Assembly (NCBI GenBank): GCA_946886805.1
Contig: CAMPJM010000056.1
Coordinates: 1-13,001 of the forward strand
Reading direction: 5' to 3'
Length of the DNA: 13,001 nucleotides
Origin: an uncultured Flammeovirgaceae bacterium
Lineage (GTDB): Bacteria; Bacteroidota; Bacteroidia; Cytophagales; Cyclobacteriaceae
Positions within the stretch are counted from its first letter, which is position 1. Every line of letters starts with the position of its first letter. Both the position numbers and the translations under genes were made by a program. Positions 1 through 7,883 of the stretch are shown here, in pieces. Below the pieces are notes generated by a model. The model had not been told where the DNA came from and ran no database searches. It worked only from the letters and a program-made list of their open reading frames with translations.

Positions 1-1328
1 GAAACGCCATCAATAAGTATTTCTCCCTTGCTTGGATCATAAAAGCGGGGGATTAAATCCGATATAGTGGATTTTCCACCACCTGAAGGACCCACCAACG
101 CAACGGTTGTTCCTTTTTTGATGCTTATGTTGATGTTTTTAAGTACGGAATCCTTTTCATAGGCAAAAAATACATTTTTGAATTCAATAGAATCATCGAA
201 ACTGTTGATTTTCTTGGCGTCTTCAACGTCTTTAATTTCCGGTGTGGTATCAATGATTTTAAAAATCCTTTCGCCGGATGCCAGCCCTCTTTGAATAGTA
301 CTGAAAGAACTGGAAATTGCTTTTGCAGGGGTGAGTATCTGCGTAAAAATAATTATATAAGTTAGAAAGCCACTTGCATCTAAGTTAGAAGTGTTGTTTA
401 GCACCATATTTCCACCGTAAAGTAAGATAACAGAAACAACAAACACCCCCATGAATTCTGAAATCGGTGAAGCAAGCTCATTCTTTTTTGCCATGCTTAC
501 ATTTATATTGGCATACCTTTTAATTTCCTGACCAAATTTATCAGTCACATATTTCCGTGCGTTAAATGCTTTGATCACACGCATACCGGAAAGCGTTTCG
601 TCAATAATACCCACTACTTTTCCTAAAGATTCCTGGCTTTCATTGGCTTTCTTTTTAAGCCTTTTAGCTATTGTTGATATAATATAGCCCGAAATAGGTA
701 AAAATATTATTGTAAATAGCGTCAGTTCAAAAGACATGATAAACAATACTATAAAATAGATAATAATAGTAGCGGGTTCCCTGAAGGCCACTTTTAAAGA
801 GTTTACTACGGAAGCTTCTATTTCCTGAACATCGTTAGTGAGTTTTGAGAGTATATCTCCTTTTCGTTCACTGGAGAAATACCCAATATGTAGAAATGAA
901 ATTTTTTCAAATGCGGTTTTTCTTAAATTTTCTATAACATTGGCTCTTATCTGCGCTAATATTATGGCCGAGAGGTACTTAAAGAGGTTTGATAAAAGAA
1001 CCGATGCGACAATAATCAAGCAGATATATCCCAGAGAGCCTAGCTTTCCGTGCTCTTCTATGGCCTGGACCAGGTAATAATTAAAAAGGTGAATCGTGTA
1101 ATCAAAAAATCCATTAAATCCCTCAACAGATAATTCAAAAGAAGGTTTAGTGCCATATTCTGCTAGTTTCTCAGGACCTACCTGCTCAAAAATAACATCA
1201 AATAGAGGTTTTATCAGCGTAAGGTTAACGATTCCGAATATGATAGATAATAGTGTAAAAATAATATATTGAGGTACATACTTACCCAATGGTTTTGCAA
1301 ACCCTAATATTCTTAAATATGTTTTCAT
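1..1328 (-). CDS. MsbA-like ABC exporter, permease-ATPase half transporter (partial, 3' end off window)
   Basis: This encodes a type IV ABC exporter half-transporter, with membrane domain and ATPase in one chain, which would homodimerise or pair with a partner in the inner membrane. The first 442 codons are visible, starting at the ATG on the complement of 1326-1328 (MKTYLRILGFAKPLGKY). Hydrophobic segments lie near residues 20-40, 98-125, 186-222 (two helices) and 292-335 (two helices), giving the usual six. A coupling-type stretch (KGDILSKLTNDVQ, about 157-168) precedes helix 3. The nucleotide-binding domain starts near 380, with Walker A GPSGGGKST at residues 413-421 (bases 66-92). The signature motif, Walker B and H-loop would be beyond the left edge. 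Family members are about 600 residues. MsbA relatives flip lipid A-core or other lipid-linked glycans, but substrate cannot be read from sequence and a drug or lipid exporter is equally possible. It is divergent from the EPS genes, so it is not part of that operon. Confidence 0.93.
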   Translation of the reverse strand, partial: MKTYLRILGFAKPLGKYVPQYIIFTLLSIIFGIVNLTLIKPLFDVIFEQVGPEKLAEYGTKPSFELSVEGFNGFFDYTIHLFNYYLVQAIEEHGKLGSLGYICLIIVASVLLSNLFKYLSAIILAQIRANVIENLRKTAFEKISFLHIGYFSSERKGDILSKLTNDVQEIEASVVNSLKVAFREPATIIIYFIVLFIMSFELTLFTIIFLPISGYIISTIAKRLKKKANESQESLGKVVGIIDETLSGMRVIKAFNARKYVTDKFGQEIKRYANINVSMAKKNELASPISEFMGVFVVSVILLYGGNMVLNNTSNLDASGFLTYIIIFTQILTPAKAISSSFSTIQRGLASGERIFKIIDTTPEIKDVEDAKKINSFDDSIEFKNVFFAYEKDSVLKNINISIKKGTTVALVGPSGGGKSTISDLIPRFYDPSKGEILIDGV

Positions 1329-1713
1329 GCCTTTTCTTTAAAAGCATGCAATTTAAAGCTTTATTTATAATTGCCCTATTGCTTTTATAAAACCTACATA
1401 TCCATAAGGAAGTGAGGATTAGACATTCTGAGGGTTATTGCTTGAAGGAGAAGGTGGCGTTTTAGTGAGTTTAATTCGCTGCTCTGGTATAAAAAAATCG
1501 GCTTTGAGTGTATCACAAATATAAACTGTCCTTTAGCATTTCGGCTTTGAATTTATTGGAATAGATTATTGCGCACATAAAATTAAAGGCATGTAACTTT
1601 TTTAGACGGTTTACAAATTTAAGCAGAGCTGCAGCAAAAATTATTATTTAAAATTTGGTTGAAATTTCCCTATATTGTTATAGCTTAATGTTTTAAATCA
1701 AAAACAATTCACT
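1329..1713. other. Divergent intergenic region with candidate promoter elements
   Basis: This 385-base AT-rich gap separates two divergently transcribed genes, so it should hold both promoters. I find no credible gene or RNA in it. On the minus strand there are two exact Bacteroidota -7 boxes (TAnnTTTG): TATATTTG (complement of 1516-1523) and TAAATTTG (complement of 1614-1621). Neither has a well-spaced -33 TTG, and both would give the exporter a long leader of about 180-280 bases. On the plus strand, imperfect -7-like sequences lie at 1649-1657 (TAAAATTTG, one extra base) and 1671-1677 (TATATTG), the latter about 36 bases before the protease ATG. The 10-mer TCGGCTTTGA occurs twice, at 1498-1507 and 1541-1550, 43 bases apart. 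Confidence 0.5.
1649..1677 (+). promoter_or_regulatory. Weak candidate promoter for the M43 protease gene
   Basis: TATATTG at 1671-1677 resembles the Bacteroidota -7 element TAnnTTTG with one T missing. TTG triplets at 1655-1657 and 1659-1661 lie upstream, but the spacing (13 or 9 bases) is shorter than the usual 17-23. TAAAATTTG at 1649-1657 is an alternative with one extra base. This is a pattern match only. Confidence 0.2.
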
Positions 1714-3435
1714 ATGAAAAAAAACCTACTCATTTTATGTTGTGTAATGTTTGCAACATATTTTAACGCTTACTCGCAAAACTTAAGTTTTGGAGAACAC
1801 AGCAGAAGAACCTGTGGAGCTATGGAACATTTGGAGATGACCCAAAAATCAGATCCCTCCATCGCACAAAGAATGCAGGAAATCGAAAATTTCACAAACA
1901 GGGTAATCCAAAGTGGACAAATTGATCGGGAGCAAGCCTTAAATGGATTGATTCGAATTCCTGTTGTAGTTCATGTCGTGTATAATGATTCAGCGCAAAA
2001 CATTAGCGATGCTCAAATTCAATCACAAATTGAGGTGTTAAATGAAGATTTCAGGAAATTAAACTCCGATGCCGTAAATGTTCCCGAAGAATTTGCCGCA
2101 CTGGTTGCTGATGCTGGAATTGAATTTTATCTGGCCAATGAAGATCCAGATGGCAACGCAACTACAGGAATCACCAGAACTTACACAGAAAGCAAGAAAT
2201 TTGGAACCAATGATAATATAAAAAGATCTGCTAAGGGTGGTAAAGATCCCTGGAGAACTGATAAATATTTAAACTTGTGGAGTTGTAACTTAAGCTTCTT
2301 TTTAGGTGAGCTGCTAGGATATGCCCAGTTTCCTGGTGGCAATCCTGATACTGACGGAGTAGTTATAAACTATAAATATTTTGGCAGAGGCGGTAGTTCC
2401 ATAGCTCCTTTTGATAAAGGAAGGACAGCTACTCATGAAGTAGGACATTGGTTAAACCTAAGGCATATCTGGGGAGATGGTGGTTGTGGCGCAAGTGACT
2501 TTGTGGATGATACCCCAGATGCCGAAAGTGAATACTATGGATGCCCTAGCTATCCAAGCATTTCTTGTGGAACAAGCGATATGTTTATGAATTATATGGA
2601 CTATGTGGATGATGCCTGCATGTTTATGTTTTCTGAAGGCCAAAAGGAAAGAATGCTTGCCTTGTTTGAGCCGGGTGGAGCAAGGGAAAGTTTCGTAGAC
2701 AATGATCAGCCTGAGGCATACTGCCCCTCAACTTCTACAGACGCACTGGCTTGGATAGATGGTGTACGCATCAATACCACCACCAATGTTTCGGGCTTTG
2801 ATAATGGGTATGGGGATTATACCGCCACTCCAGTTTCCTTGGAAAAAGGGAACACTTATTTAATAGGTGCACAGGCAAAGTTTGAAAGCAGGAAGGCTGC
2901 TTTGAACTGGCGGTTCTGGATTGACTATAACCAGGATAGCGATTTCGACGACAATGGTGAATTGGTTTTTGAAGGCCGGTCTGCAAATATTGCTAAAAAG
3001 AGGGTTGCCATTCCTGATTCCGCACTAGAAGGTGAAACAAGAGTGAGAATTTCTGCTAAATATGGCGCTTATCCATCGGCTTGTGAATCTTTTCAGTATG
3101 GCGAAGTCGAGGATTACACCATTAATATCACATCTGGTTCCGCTAGTGAAACTGTGGCACTTAGTTCTCTAAAAAACAATCCCAACGCTGTCGTTTTATT
3201 TCCAAACCCTTCCCGGGGTGACACAAAGGTAAATGTCGACCTCGGTTCGGAAAAAACCAACTTAGCAATTCTATTAACCGATTCAAGAGGGAAAGCTATT
3301 GTCTCAAAGGAATTTAACAGGGTTAAGGGATTGGTTTCTCATTCTATTTCTACCAGTACCCTTCGAAAGGGTATTTATTTCGTTTCGGTGAAAAGTGCCA
3401 AGATAAGCGAAATACAAAAATTAATTATTGAATAG
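1714..3435 (+). CDS. Secreted M43-family zinc metalloprotease with GEVED and T9SS sorting domains
   Basis: This is a 573-residue extracellular protease of the pappalysin/cytophagalysin type. A signal peptide is clear: KK, then a hydrophobic core, with likely cleavage after AYS at residue 21. A propeptide-like stretch reaches to about residue 85. The catalytic domain follows at about 85-330. It carries the zinc site HEVGHWLNLRH at 241-251 (zinc ligands His241, His245, His251; catalytic Glu242), the downstream HIWGD/CGASDFVDDTPDA region typical of M43, and a Met-turn NYMDY with Met295. The classical motif has Gly where Asn248 sits here; Asn is, as I recall, a familiar variant in bacterial M43 members. 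Residues about 365-475 form a GEVED domain (WIDYNQDSDFDDNGE; GEVEDY at 463-468), thought to be a binding or structural module. The last 80 residues (VVLFPNPSRGD from 493, ending KLIIE) match a T9SS type A sorting domain. So the protein is exported by Sec, then by T9SS to the surface or medium. Its substrate is unknown. It is monocistronic, with its own terminator. Confidence 0.95.
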   Translation: MKKNLLILCCVMFATYFNAYSQNLSFGEHSRRTCGAMEHLEMTQKSDPSIAQRMQEIENFTNRVIQSGQIDREQALNGLIRIPVVVHVVYNDSAQNISDAQIQSQIEVLNEDFRKLNSDAVNVPEEFAALVADAGIEFYLANEDPDGNATTGITRTYTESKKFGTNDNIKRSAKGGKDPWRTDKYLNLWSCNLSFFLGELLGYAQFPGGNPDTDGVVINYKYFGRGGSSIAPFDKGRTATHEVGHWLNLRHIWGDGGCGASDFVDDTPDAESEYYGCPSYPSISCGTSDMFMNYMDYVDDACMFMFSEGQKERMLALFEPGGARESFVDNDQPEAYCPSTSTDALAWIDGVRINTTTNVSGFDNGYGDYTATPVSLEKGNTYLIGAQAKFESRKAALNWRFWIDYNQDSDFDDNGELVFEGRSANIAKKRVAIPDSALEGETRVRISAKYGAYPSACESFQYGEVEDYTINITSGSASETVALSSLKNNPNAVVLFPNPSRGDTKVNVDLGSEKTNLAILLTDSRGKAIVSKEFNRVKGLVSHSISTSTLRKGIYFVSVKSAKISEIQKLIIE

Positions 3436-3457
3436 CTTATCATACTTCGTCAAAGAG

Positions 3458-3487
3458 AGGCGCAATGATAGTGTTGTGCCTTTTTTT
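3458..3487 (+). terminator. Intrinsic terminator after the M43 protease gene
   Basis: AGGCGCAA at 3458-3465 pairs with TTGTGCCT at 3474-3481, giving eight pairs including one G-U, around an 8-base loop. A run of seven T (3481-3487) follows directly. It lies 22 bases after the stop codon and separates the protease gene from the EPS run. Confidence 0.85.
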
Positions 3488-3575
3488 GTTTCTATATTAT
3501 TTTCTAGAAAATTCTTGTAAAGAACACCGGCTTTTTTGGGGCATGAGTTGAAAATATGAAATATTTTGATTAATA

Positions 3576-3606
3576 TTGTAATTAGAATATTTCTATTTTT
3601 ACTTTG
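3576..3606 (+). promoter_or_regulatory. Candidate promoter for the exopolysaccharide operon
   Basis: TTG at 3576-3578 is followed after 21 bases by TACTTTG at 3600-3606. That is the Bacteroidota -33/-7 arrangement, except that the -7 box has one base instead of two between TA and TTTG. It would start transcription about 15 bases before the TTG start codon at 3628. A perfect -7 box (TAGCTTTG, 3623-3630) lies further down but overlaps that start codon. Position after a terminator and before a long co-directional gene run makes a promoter here likely; the exact site is uncertain. Confidence 0.3.
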
Positions 3607-3627
3607 TAAAATTATAATTTTTTAGCT

Positions 3628-4719
3628 TTGAAAAATCCGCTTAAGCGCATTGCTATAATAGGCATAGTAGGCCTTCCGGCAAATTATGGTGGGTTCGAAA
3701 CTCTTGCTGCTAATCTTGTGGGCAACCTCAATGAAAAATTTGATTTTACGGTGTACTGTAGCGGCTTGAAATACCGGAATAAAATAAAAAGATACAATAA
3801 CGCAAGATTGGTTTATGTCCCCCTGGATGCAAATGGCATTCAAAGCATCATATATGATATTTGGTCTATTGTGCATGCGCTGCTCCGTCAGGATGCCTTG
3901 TTAATATTAGGAGTTTCCGGTGCTATTCTTTTTCCGATCATTAAGATGTTCACCAAAAAGAAGATCATTGTAAATCTCGATGGTATTGAATGGAGACGGA
4001 ACAAGTGGCGGTCTTATGCAAAAAACTTTTTGAAATTTTCAGAAAGGTGCGCAGTTAAATATGCTGATGAAATTATTGCAGATAACGTAGTTATTCAATC
4101 GTACATCAAAAGAACCTATCATAGGAACAGCCATTTAATAGAATATGGCGCGTGTCATGTAAAATCAAAAGAAACTCAAACTTTTATATTGCCCGCTGAA
4201 TTTAATTTTTCAAAATATGCCTTTACGGTTTGCCGAATTGTCCCTGAAAATAATATTCATATTATACTGGAAGCTTTTGAAGAGGAAAAAGATTTTCATC
4301 TTGTAATTGTTGGCGATTGGCATAACAGCCAGTATGGAAAAAAGCTAAGAGGGAAATATGGACAAGTTGCGCACATTCATTTATTGGATCCTATTTACGA
4401 CCAAAATATTTTAAATTCAATTAGAAGAAATTGCACGGTTTATTTACATGGTCATTCGGCGGGAGGAACCAATCCTTCTTTAATAGAAGCAATGTACCTG
4501 CAACTACCCATTATTGCTTTTAATGTCAGTTTTAATAGAAAGACAATGGAAGGTAAAGGCTTATTCTTTAAAGATAAAAATGAGCTTATTGCTAATTTTC
4601 GCAATCTGGATTATACAAAGCTGACGCTTATTAAAGATGATCTGAAAGAAGTCGCTGATAGACGGTATACCTGGGCAATCATTTCTGATAAATATTCAAC
4701 TTTACTGAACGCATCTTAA
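3628..4719 (+). CDS. Glycosyltransferase with N-terminal DUF1972 and C-terminal GT1/GT4-type domain
   Basis: This is a cytoplasmic GT-B fold sugar transferase, probably adding a sugar to the lipid-linked EPS repeat unit. The N-terminal half is a DUF1972-type domain: RIAIIGIVGLPANYGGFETL at residues 7-26, then LGVSGAILFP and VNLDGIEWRRNKWRSYAK, which are hallmarks of this family (many members are annotated as rhamnosyltransferases). The C-terminal half has the donor-binding segment HGHSAGGTNPSLIEAM at 274-289, where Glu287 would contact the nucleotide sugar. Length (363) is normal. The start is a TTG at 3628; the conserved strand IAIIG begins at residue 8, so little room is left for a later start and no in-frame ATG is close. 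It is the first gene of the EPS run, 30 bases before the MBOAT gene. Donor and acceptor sugars cannot be told from sequence. Confidence 0.9.
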   Translation: MKNPLKRIAIIGIVGLPANYGGFETLAANLVGNLNEKFDFTVYCSGLKYRNKIKRYNNARLVYVPLDANGIQSIIYDIWSIVHALLRQDALLILGVSGAILFPIIKMFTKKKIIVNLDGIEWRRNKWRSYAKNFLKFSERCAVKYADEIIADNVVIQSYIKRTYHRNSHLIEYGACHVKSKETQTFILPAEFNFSKYAFTVCRIVPENNIHIILEAFEEEKDFHLVIVGDWHNSQYGKKLRGKYGQVAHIHLLDPIYDQNILNSIRRNCTVYLHGHSAGGTNPSLIEAMYLQLPIIAFNVSFNRKTMEGKGLFFKDKNELIANFRNLDYTKLTLIKDDLKEVADRRYTWAIISDKYSTLLNAS

Positions 4720-4749
4720 ACCTCAAAAATTTGAAATACAAATAGGAGT

Positions 4750-6165
4750 ATGGTCTTTAATTCTTTTGAATTCTTACTTTTTTTTCCAATTGTGTTGTTT
4801 GCATTCTATAGTACAAAGCCGCAATTTAGGTGGATTTTACTTTTAGCTGCAAGTTATTATTTTTATATGAGTTGGAATCCAGCTTATATAATCCTGATTA
4901 TAATTTCTACTCTAATAGATTATTTTCTCGCAATTAGGATAGAAGGGACCGACAGTAAGAAAAAGAAAAAGGCATTTTTGATTACCAGCATGGTGTTGAA
5001 TTTGGGAATGCTGTTTTTCTTCAAGTATTTCGATTTTTTCAATGACCAGGTAGCAGCGGTTTTTGGTGCCTTTGATTTAACTTATGAAGCACCGGTGTTA
5101 AATGTCTTGCTTCCTATAGGTATTTCTTTCTATACTTTTCAAACCATGAGTTATACAATCGATGTCTATCGTGGCTATTCAAAAGCAGAAAGGAACCTTG
5201 GTTTTTTTGCGCTCTATGTAGCCTATTTCCCTCAACTGGTTGCCGGGCCTATCGAAAGGGCAAAAAGGCTGTTGCCTCAGCTAAAAAGAGATAACAAGGT
5301 CGATATCACAGATATCCAATTCGGGCTTAACAAAATAGCTTATGGTTTTTTTAAAAAAGTAGTTGTAGCCGACAATGTCAGCATGTATGTAAATAGTGTC
5401 TATGCAAACCTCGAAAGCCATACCGGTCTTACCATATTTTTTGCTAATACATTGTTCTTTCTGGTTTTGTACTGCGACTTCTCCGGTTATAGTGACATAG
5501 CCATTGGAACAGCAAGGCTGATGGGCGTAAGGCTGATGGAAAACTTTAACAGGCCGATTTTATCCTCGTCAGTCACAGAATTTTGGCAGAAGTGGCATAT
5601 TTCTTTGTCAAGTTGGCTAAGGGATTATGTATATATGGAAGTAAAAGGTGATAATAAATCTGAATTTCAAAGAGCTTTTGCATTATTGTTTACCTTTGCT
5701 CTAGTTGGTTTCTGGCATGGCGCTTCCTGGACGTTTATTTTGTTTGGCGTGGCACATGGCCTGTTTATGGTAATTGAGAACTTCGGAAGGGCTTTGAGGT
5801 TGAGAAATCCCTTGCTCGATTCTTTACCAGTCATGAAGCACTGGTCAAATGTGGCGCTCACGATGCTGATTATAATTTTAATTTCAGGTCCGTTTTTTAG
5901 GGCTGAAAATCTGGATGATAGCTGGCTGATGTTCGGCAAAATTTTCACCATGGCGGGCGGTTTTAATATCAACGACCTATTAGGTGGGATATTAGTGTCA
6001 GACTTTTTACTTTGCATGTTTGTGATCTTTTTATTCTTCCTTAGCTACCTTTTACCAAGGAATTTGAATTTGAAATACAATACTTTATTTCTGGTTTTAA
6101 CTACTGTAATAATTATACTTTTTGGTACAAATGAAGCCTTACAATTCGTCTACTTCCAGTTTTAA
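4750..6165 (+). CDS. MBOAT-family membrane-bound O-acyltransferase (AlgI/PatB/DltB-like)
   Basis: This is a polytopic inner-membrane protein that would pass an acyl group, usually acetyl, from the cytoplasm to a polysaccharide outside. It has 471 residues, the usual size for AlgI relatives. The start MVFNSFEFLLFFPIVLFAFY and the segment LLPIGISFYTFQTMSYTIDVYRG are family signatures. So are YFPQLVAGPIERAKRLLPQL, WQKWHISLSSWLRDYVY (His283) and GFWHGASWTFILFGVAHG, where His323 is the conserved catalytic-type histidine. The last 35 bases overlap the next gene, an SGNH-like protein. In alginate (AlgI with AlgJ/AlgX) and peptidoglycan (PatA/PatB) systems an MBOAT works with exactly such a partner, so the two likely form one acylation unit. 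The target would be the EPS made by this locus. Acetyl as the group is inferred. Confidence 0.94.
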   Translation: MVFNSFEFLLFFPIVLFAFYSTKPQFRWILLLAASYYFYMSWNPAYIILIIISTLIDYFLAIRIEGTDSKKKKKAFLITSMVLNLGMLFFFKYFDFFNDQVAAVFGAFDLTYEAPVLNVLLPIGISFYTFQTMSYTIDVYRGYSKAERNLGFFALYVAYFPQLVAGPIERAKRLLPQLKRDNKVDITDIQFGLNKIAYGFFKKVVVADNVSMYVNSVYANLESHTGLTIFFANTLFFLVLYCDFSGYSDIAIGTARLMGVRLMENFNRPILSSSVTEFWQKWHISLSSWLRDYVYMEVKGDNKSEFQRAFALLFTFALVGFWHGASWTFILFGVAHGLFMVIENFGRALRLRNPLLDSLPVMKHWSNVALTMLIIILISGPFFRAENLDDSWLMFGKIFTMAGGFNINDLLGGILVSDFLLCMFVIFLFFLSYLLPRNLNLKYNTLFLVLTTVIIILFGTNEALQFVYFQF

Positions 6166-7093
6166 AAAGCACGTGGTAAGAATTATACTTACCTACGTGA
6201 TCTGCATAGGTGCATTTTTGTACCTGATAGATCTTTTTTTTACAGAAGTGATAATATTTGATAACAAAATATCCAATACCTATAAACTTCAGAGATTGAT
6301 TACCAATGAAAACACGAACGAAATCCCTGTTTTTGGTTCGTCAAAAGCTTATAGAGATTATTTTCCTGATAGCCTCGGAGCAAATTTTTATAACTACGGG
6401 ATGGATGCGGCTAGTATGGAAGTAGTAAACCTGCTCTTAAGTTTTGAGGTTCAGAAAGAGAAAAACACACCAATTATTATTGATTTTCATCCTGGCATGT
6501 TTTCTCATAATCCCTACACTAATATTGACCTGAAGTATTACATACCCTTAATGAATTATGATAAGGTAGAAAATTTCTTAAAAGATAATGAGGTTTATAA
6601 ATCGTATCACGAAATTTTCGGAATGCGGTATTATGGGTACTATTATGATTATCTAATTGAATATTATAGCCAGAGTTTTCAATCAAGAAAATTATATGCC
6701 AAAGGCGGTTCTTTTGAAATAAATGTTACCCCCAAAAAAAAATTAGAGAAATTACTTTCCAAAAGGTTTCGTGCTATACCATCTTTTCAGCACAATGAAG
6801 AGCTGGCCACCCAATTAGAAGGAATGATTAAGGAGCATCCCGAAAGAACCTTTTTATTTGTTGAAAGTCCGTTTCACGGTGCTGTATATGACAAACTGGA
6901 AAATTACGAGGGCATGGAAAAATACTTAAAGCATTTAAAAGAATATGAAAATGTTCATGTCCTCAGATTTGATGGAAGGGATTATGAAGACGAACACTTT
7001 CAGGATGCGGGGCATATGAATCTAAAAGGGGCAAAATTATTTTCCTCGCATCTTAAAAATAAGCTAAATAATCTTGGTATATTTAAAATGTAA
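6131..7093 (+). CDS. SGNH-like putative O-acyltransferase partner of the MBOAT protein
   Basis: This is a 320-residue protein with one N-terminal membrane segment (about residues 15-35) and a domain likely to face the periplasm. The fold is suggested by SGNH blocks. FGSSKAYRDYFP has Ser70 or Ser71 as nucleophile candidate, FYNYGMDAAS fits block II, and DAGHMNLKGAKLF near the C-terminus has Asp292 and His295 as the DxxH pair. I could not place the block III Asn with confidence. The ATG at 6131 is preferred; an in-frame TTG at 6122 would add only three residues. It overlaps the MBOAT gene by 35 bases, which points to translational coupling and a shared job: taking the acyl group from the MBOAT channel and placing it on the sugar. 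A plain esterase or a DltD-like helper are alternatives. Similarity to a named family is weak by eye. Confidence 0.75.
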   Translation: MKPYNSSTSSFKKHVVRIILTYVICIGAFLYLIDLFFTEVIIFDNKISNTYKLQRLITNENTNEIPVFGSSKAYRDYFPDSLGANFYNYGMDAASMEVVNLLLSFEVQKEKNTPIIIDFHPGMFSHNPYTNIDLKYYIPLMNYDKVENFLKDNEVYKSYHEIFGMRYYGYYYDYLIEYYSQSFQSRKLYAKGGSFEINVTPKKKLEKLLSKRFRAIPSFQHNEELATQLEGMIKEHPERTFLFVESPFHGAVYDKLENYEGMEKYLKHLKEYENVHVLRFDGRDYEDEHFQDAGHMNLKGAKLFSSHLKNKLNNLGIFKM

Positions 7094-7104
7094 CCTAAAC
7101 CTCA

Positions 7105-7881
7105 ATGAAAAATTCTTTTAACTCAATTTTTTGGAATGTTTTGCTATTATTTTTTCTTTCAGGTTGCTCGGGTAATCTGATGTTTAAAACAAGTGAGGAG
7201 GGCGTTCAGGTCAACAAGGGGGTCACAATAATTAATGGACAACCAGGGTCTTACGGTGTGGTGAACCAAACTATTGAAGTTGACGATCAGGTGGCTATAA
7301 AATTTTTAAACAATTTTGAATTAAGCTCAGTAGATGCCAATGATGAAGGTGGTGATAAAAATCAAACTACAGATATTTTTTTGGTAGGGTACGATAGCTT
7401 GATAACACTGCCGTTGATTGGAAGGGTAAATCTTGTGGGTCTTAATAAGAGGGAAGCTGCTTTAAAATTAGAGCAATTATATTCTGAATTTGTAGTAAAC
7501 ACTATTATTGATGTCGATATTATCAGTGTTTCCATCGACGTTCTTGGGGAGGTTAATAAACCCGGTAATTTCAGGTTAACACAAAAACAGACCAATTTAA
7601 CCGACGTTCTTGCTTTAGCAGGAGGAGTAAGCGACTACGGAAATAACAGAACAATTAAGATCATAAGGGGCGACCGCACAGATCCGGAAGTAATTATTGT
7701 TGATTTGACGCAGGTAGAAAGCCTTGCTTCTCCCGCTTTATACCTTCAGGATGGCGATATCATTTATGTTGCGCCAACAACACCTGGAACTTTCGATCGT
7801 AAATTCAGGCCTTATACGCCTGTTATTGCTTTATTAAATATTATTGCTACCACGCTGGTAATAATTTACAGAACCAAATAG
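7105..7881 (+). CDS. Wza-type polysaccharide export outer-membrane lipoprotein
   Basis: This is the outer-membrane export channel or auxiliary subunit for the EPS. It begins with a lipoprotein signal: MKNSF, hydrophobic stretch, and lipobox LSGC with Cys21. A Poly_export (Wza N-terminal) region lies at about 65-140, including LPLIGRVNLVGLNKREAALKL. An SLBB domain follows, with the typical GEVNKPG at 148-154 and DVLALAGGVSDYGNNR. A C-terminal hydrophobic helix (about 239-255, then RTK) ends the protein. At 258 residues it is shorter than E. coli Wza (379), as is usual in Bacteroidota, with one evident SLBB domain. It is 11 bases after the SGNH gene, and its TAG stop is immediately followed by TGATG, which contains the start of the Wzc gene. 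The two form the standard OPX/PCP export pair. Confidence 0.93.
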   Translation: MKNSFNSIFWNVLLLFFLSGCSGNLMFKTSEEGVQVNKGVTIINGQPGSYGVVNQTIEVDDQVAIKFLNNFELSSVDANDEGGDKNQTTDIFLVGYDSLITLPLIGRVNLVGLNKREAALKLEQLYSEFVVNTIIDVDIISVSIDVLGEVNKPGNFRLTQKQTNLTDVLALAGGVSDYGNNRTIKIIRGDRTDPEVIIVDLTQVESLASPALYLQDGDIIYVAPTTPGTFDRKFRPYTPVIALLNIIATTLVIIYRTK

Positions 7882-7883
7882 TG

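Noticed and set aside
838..1077. 79-codon plus-strand open frame
   Set aside because: It lies fully antisense to the ABC exporter, in a region whose minus-strand translation has the membrane helices expected of the family. The plus-strand product has no recognisable feature.
2458..2986. Minus-strand open frames within the M43 protease gene
   Set aside because: They are antisense to the zinc site and the GEVED domain, which are clearly coding on the plus strand.
4728..6078. Shared 14-mer AATTTGAAATACAA near 4728 and 6065
   Set aside because: It is AT-rich, one copy lies inside the MBOAT coding sequence, and no flanking similarity supports a real repeat.
6122..6130. TTG start for the SGNH-like gene
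   Set aside because: It adds only Met-Val-Gln before an ATG at 6131. The ATG is the simpler start and still overlaps the MBOAT gene.
4717..7105. TAAACCTCAA at 4717-4726 and 7096-7105, both near gene ends
   Set aside because: A 10-base match with no extension and no structure is compatible with chance in AT-rich spacers.
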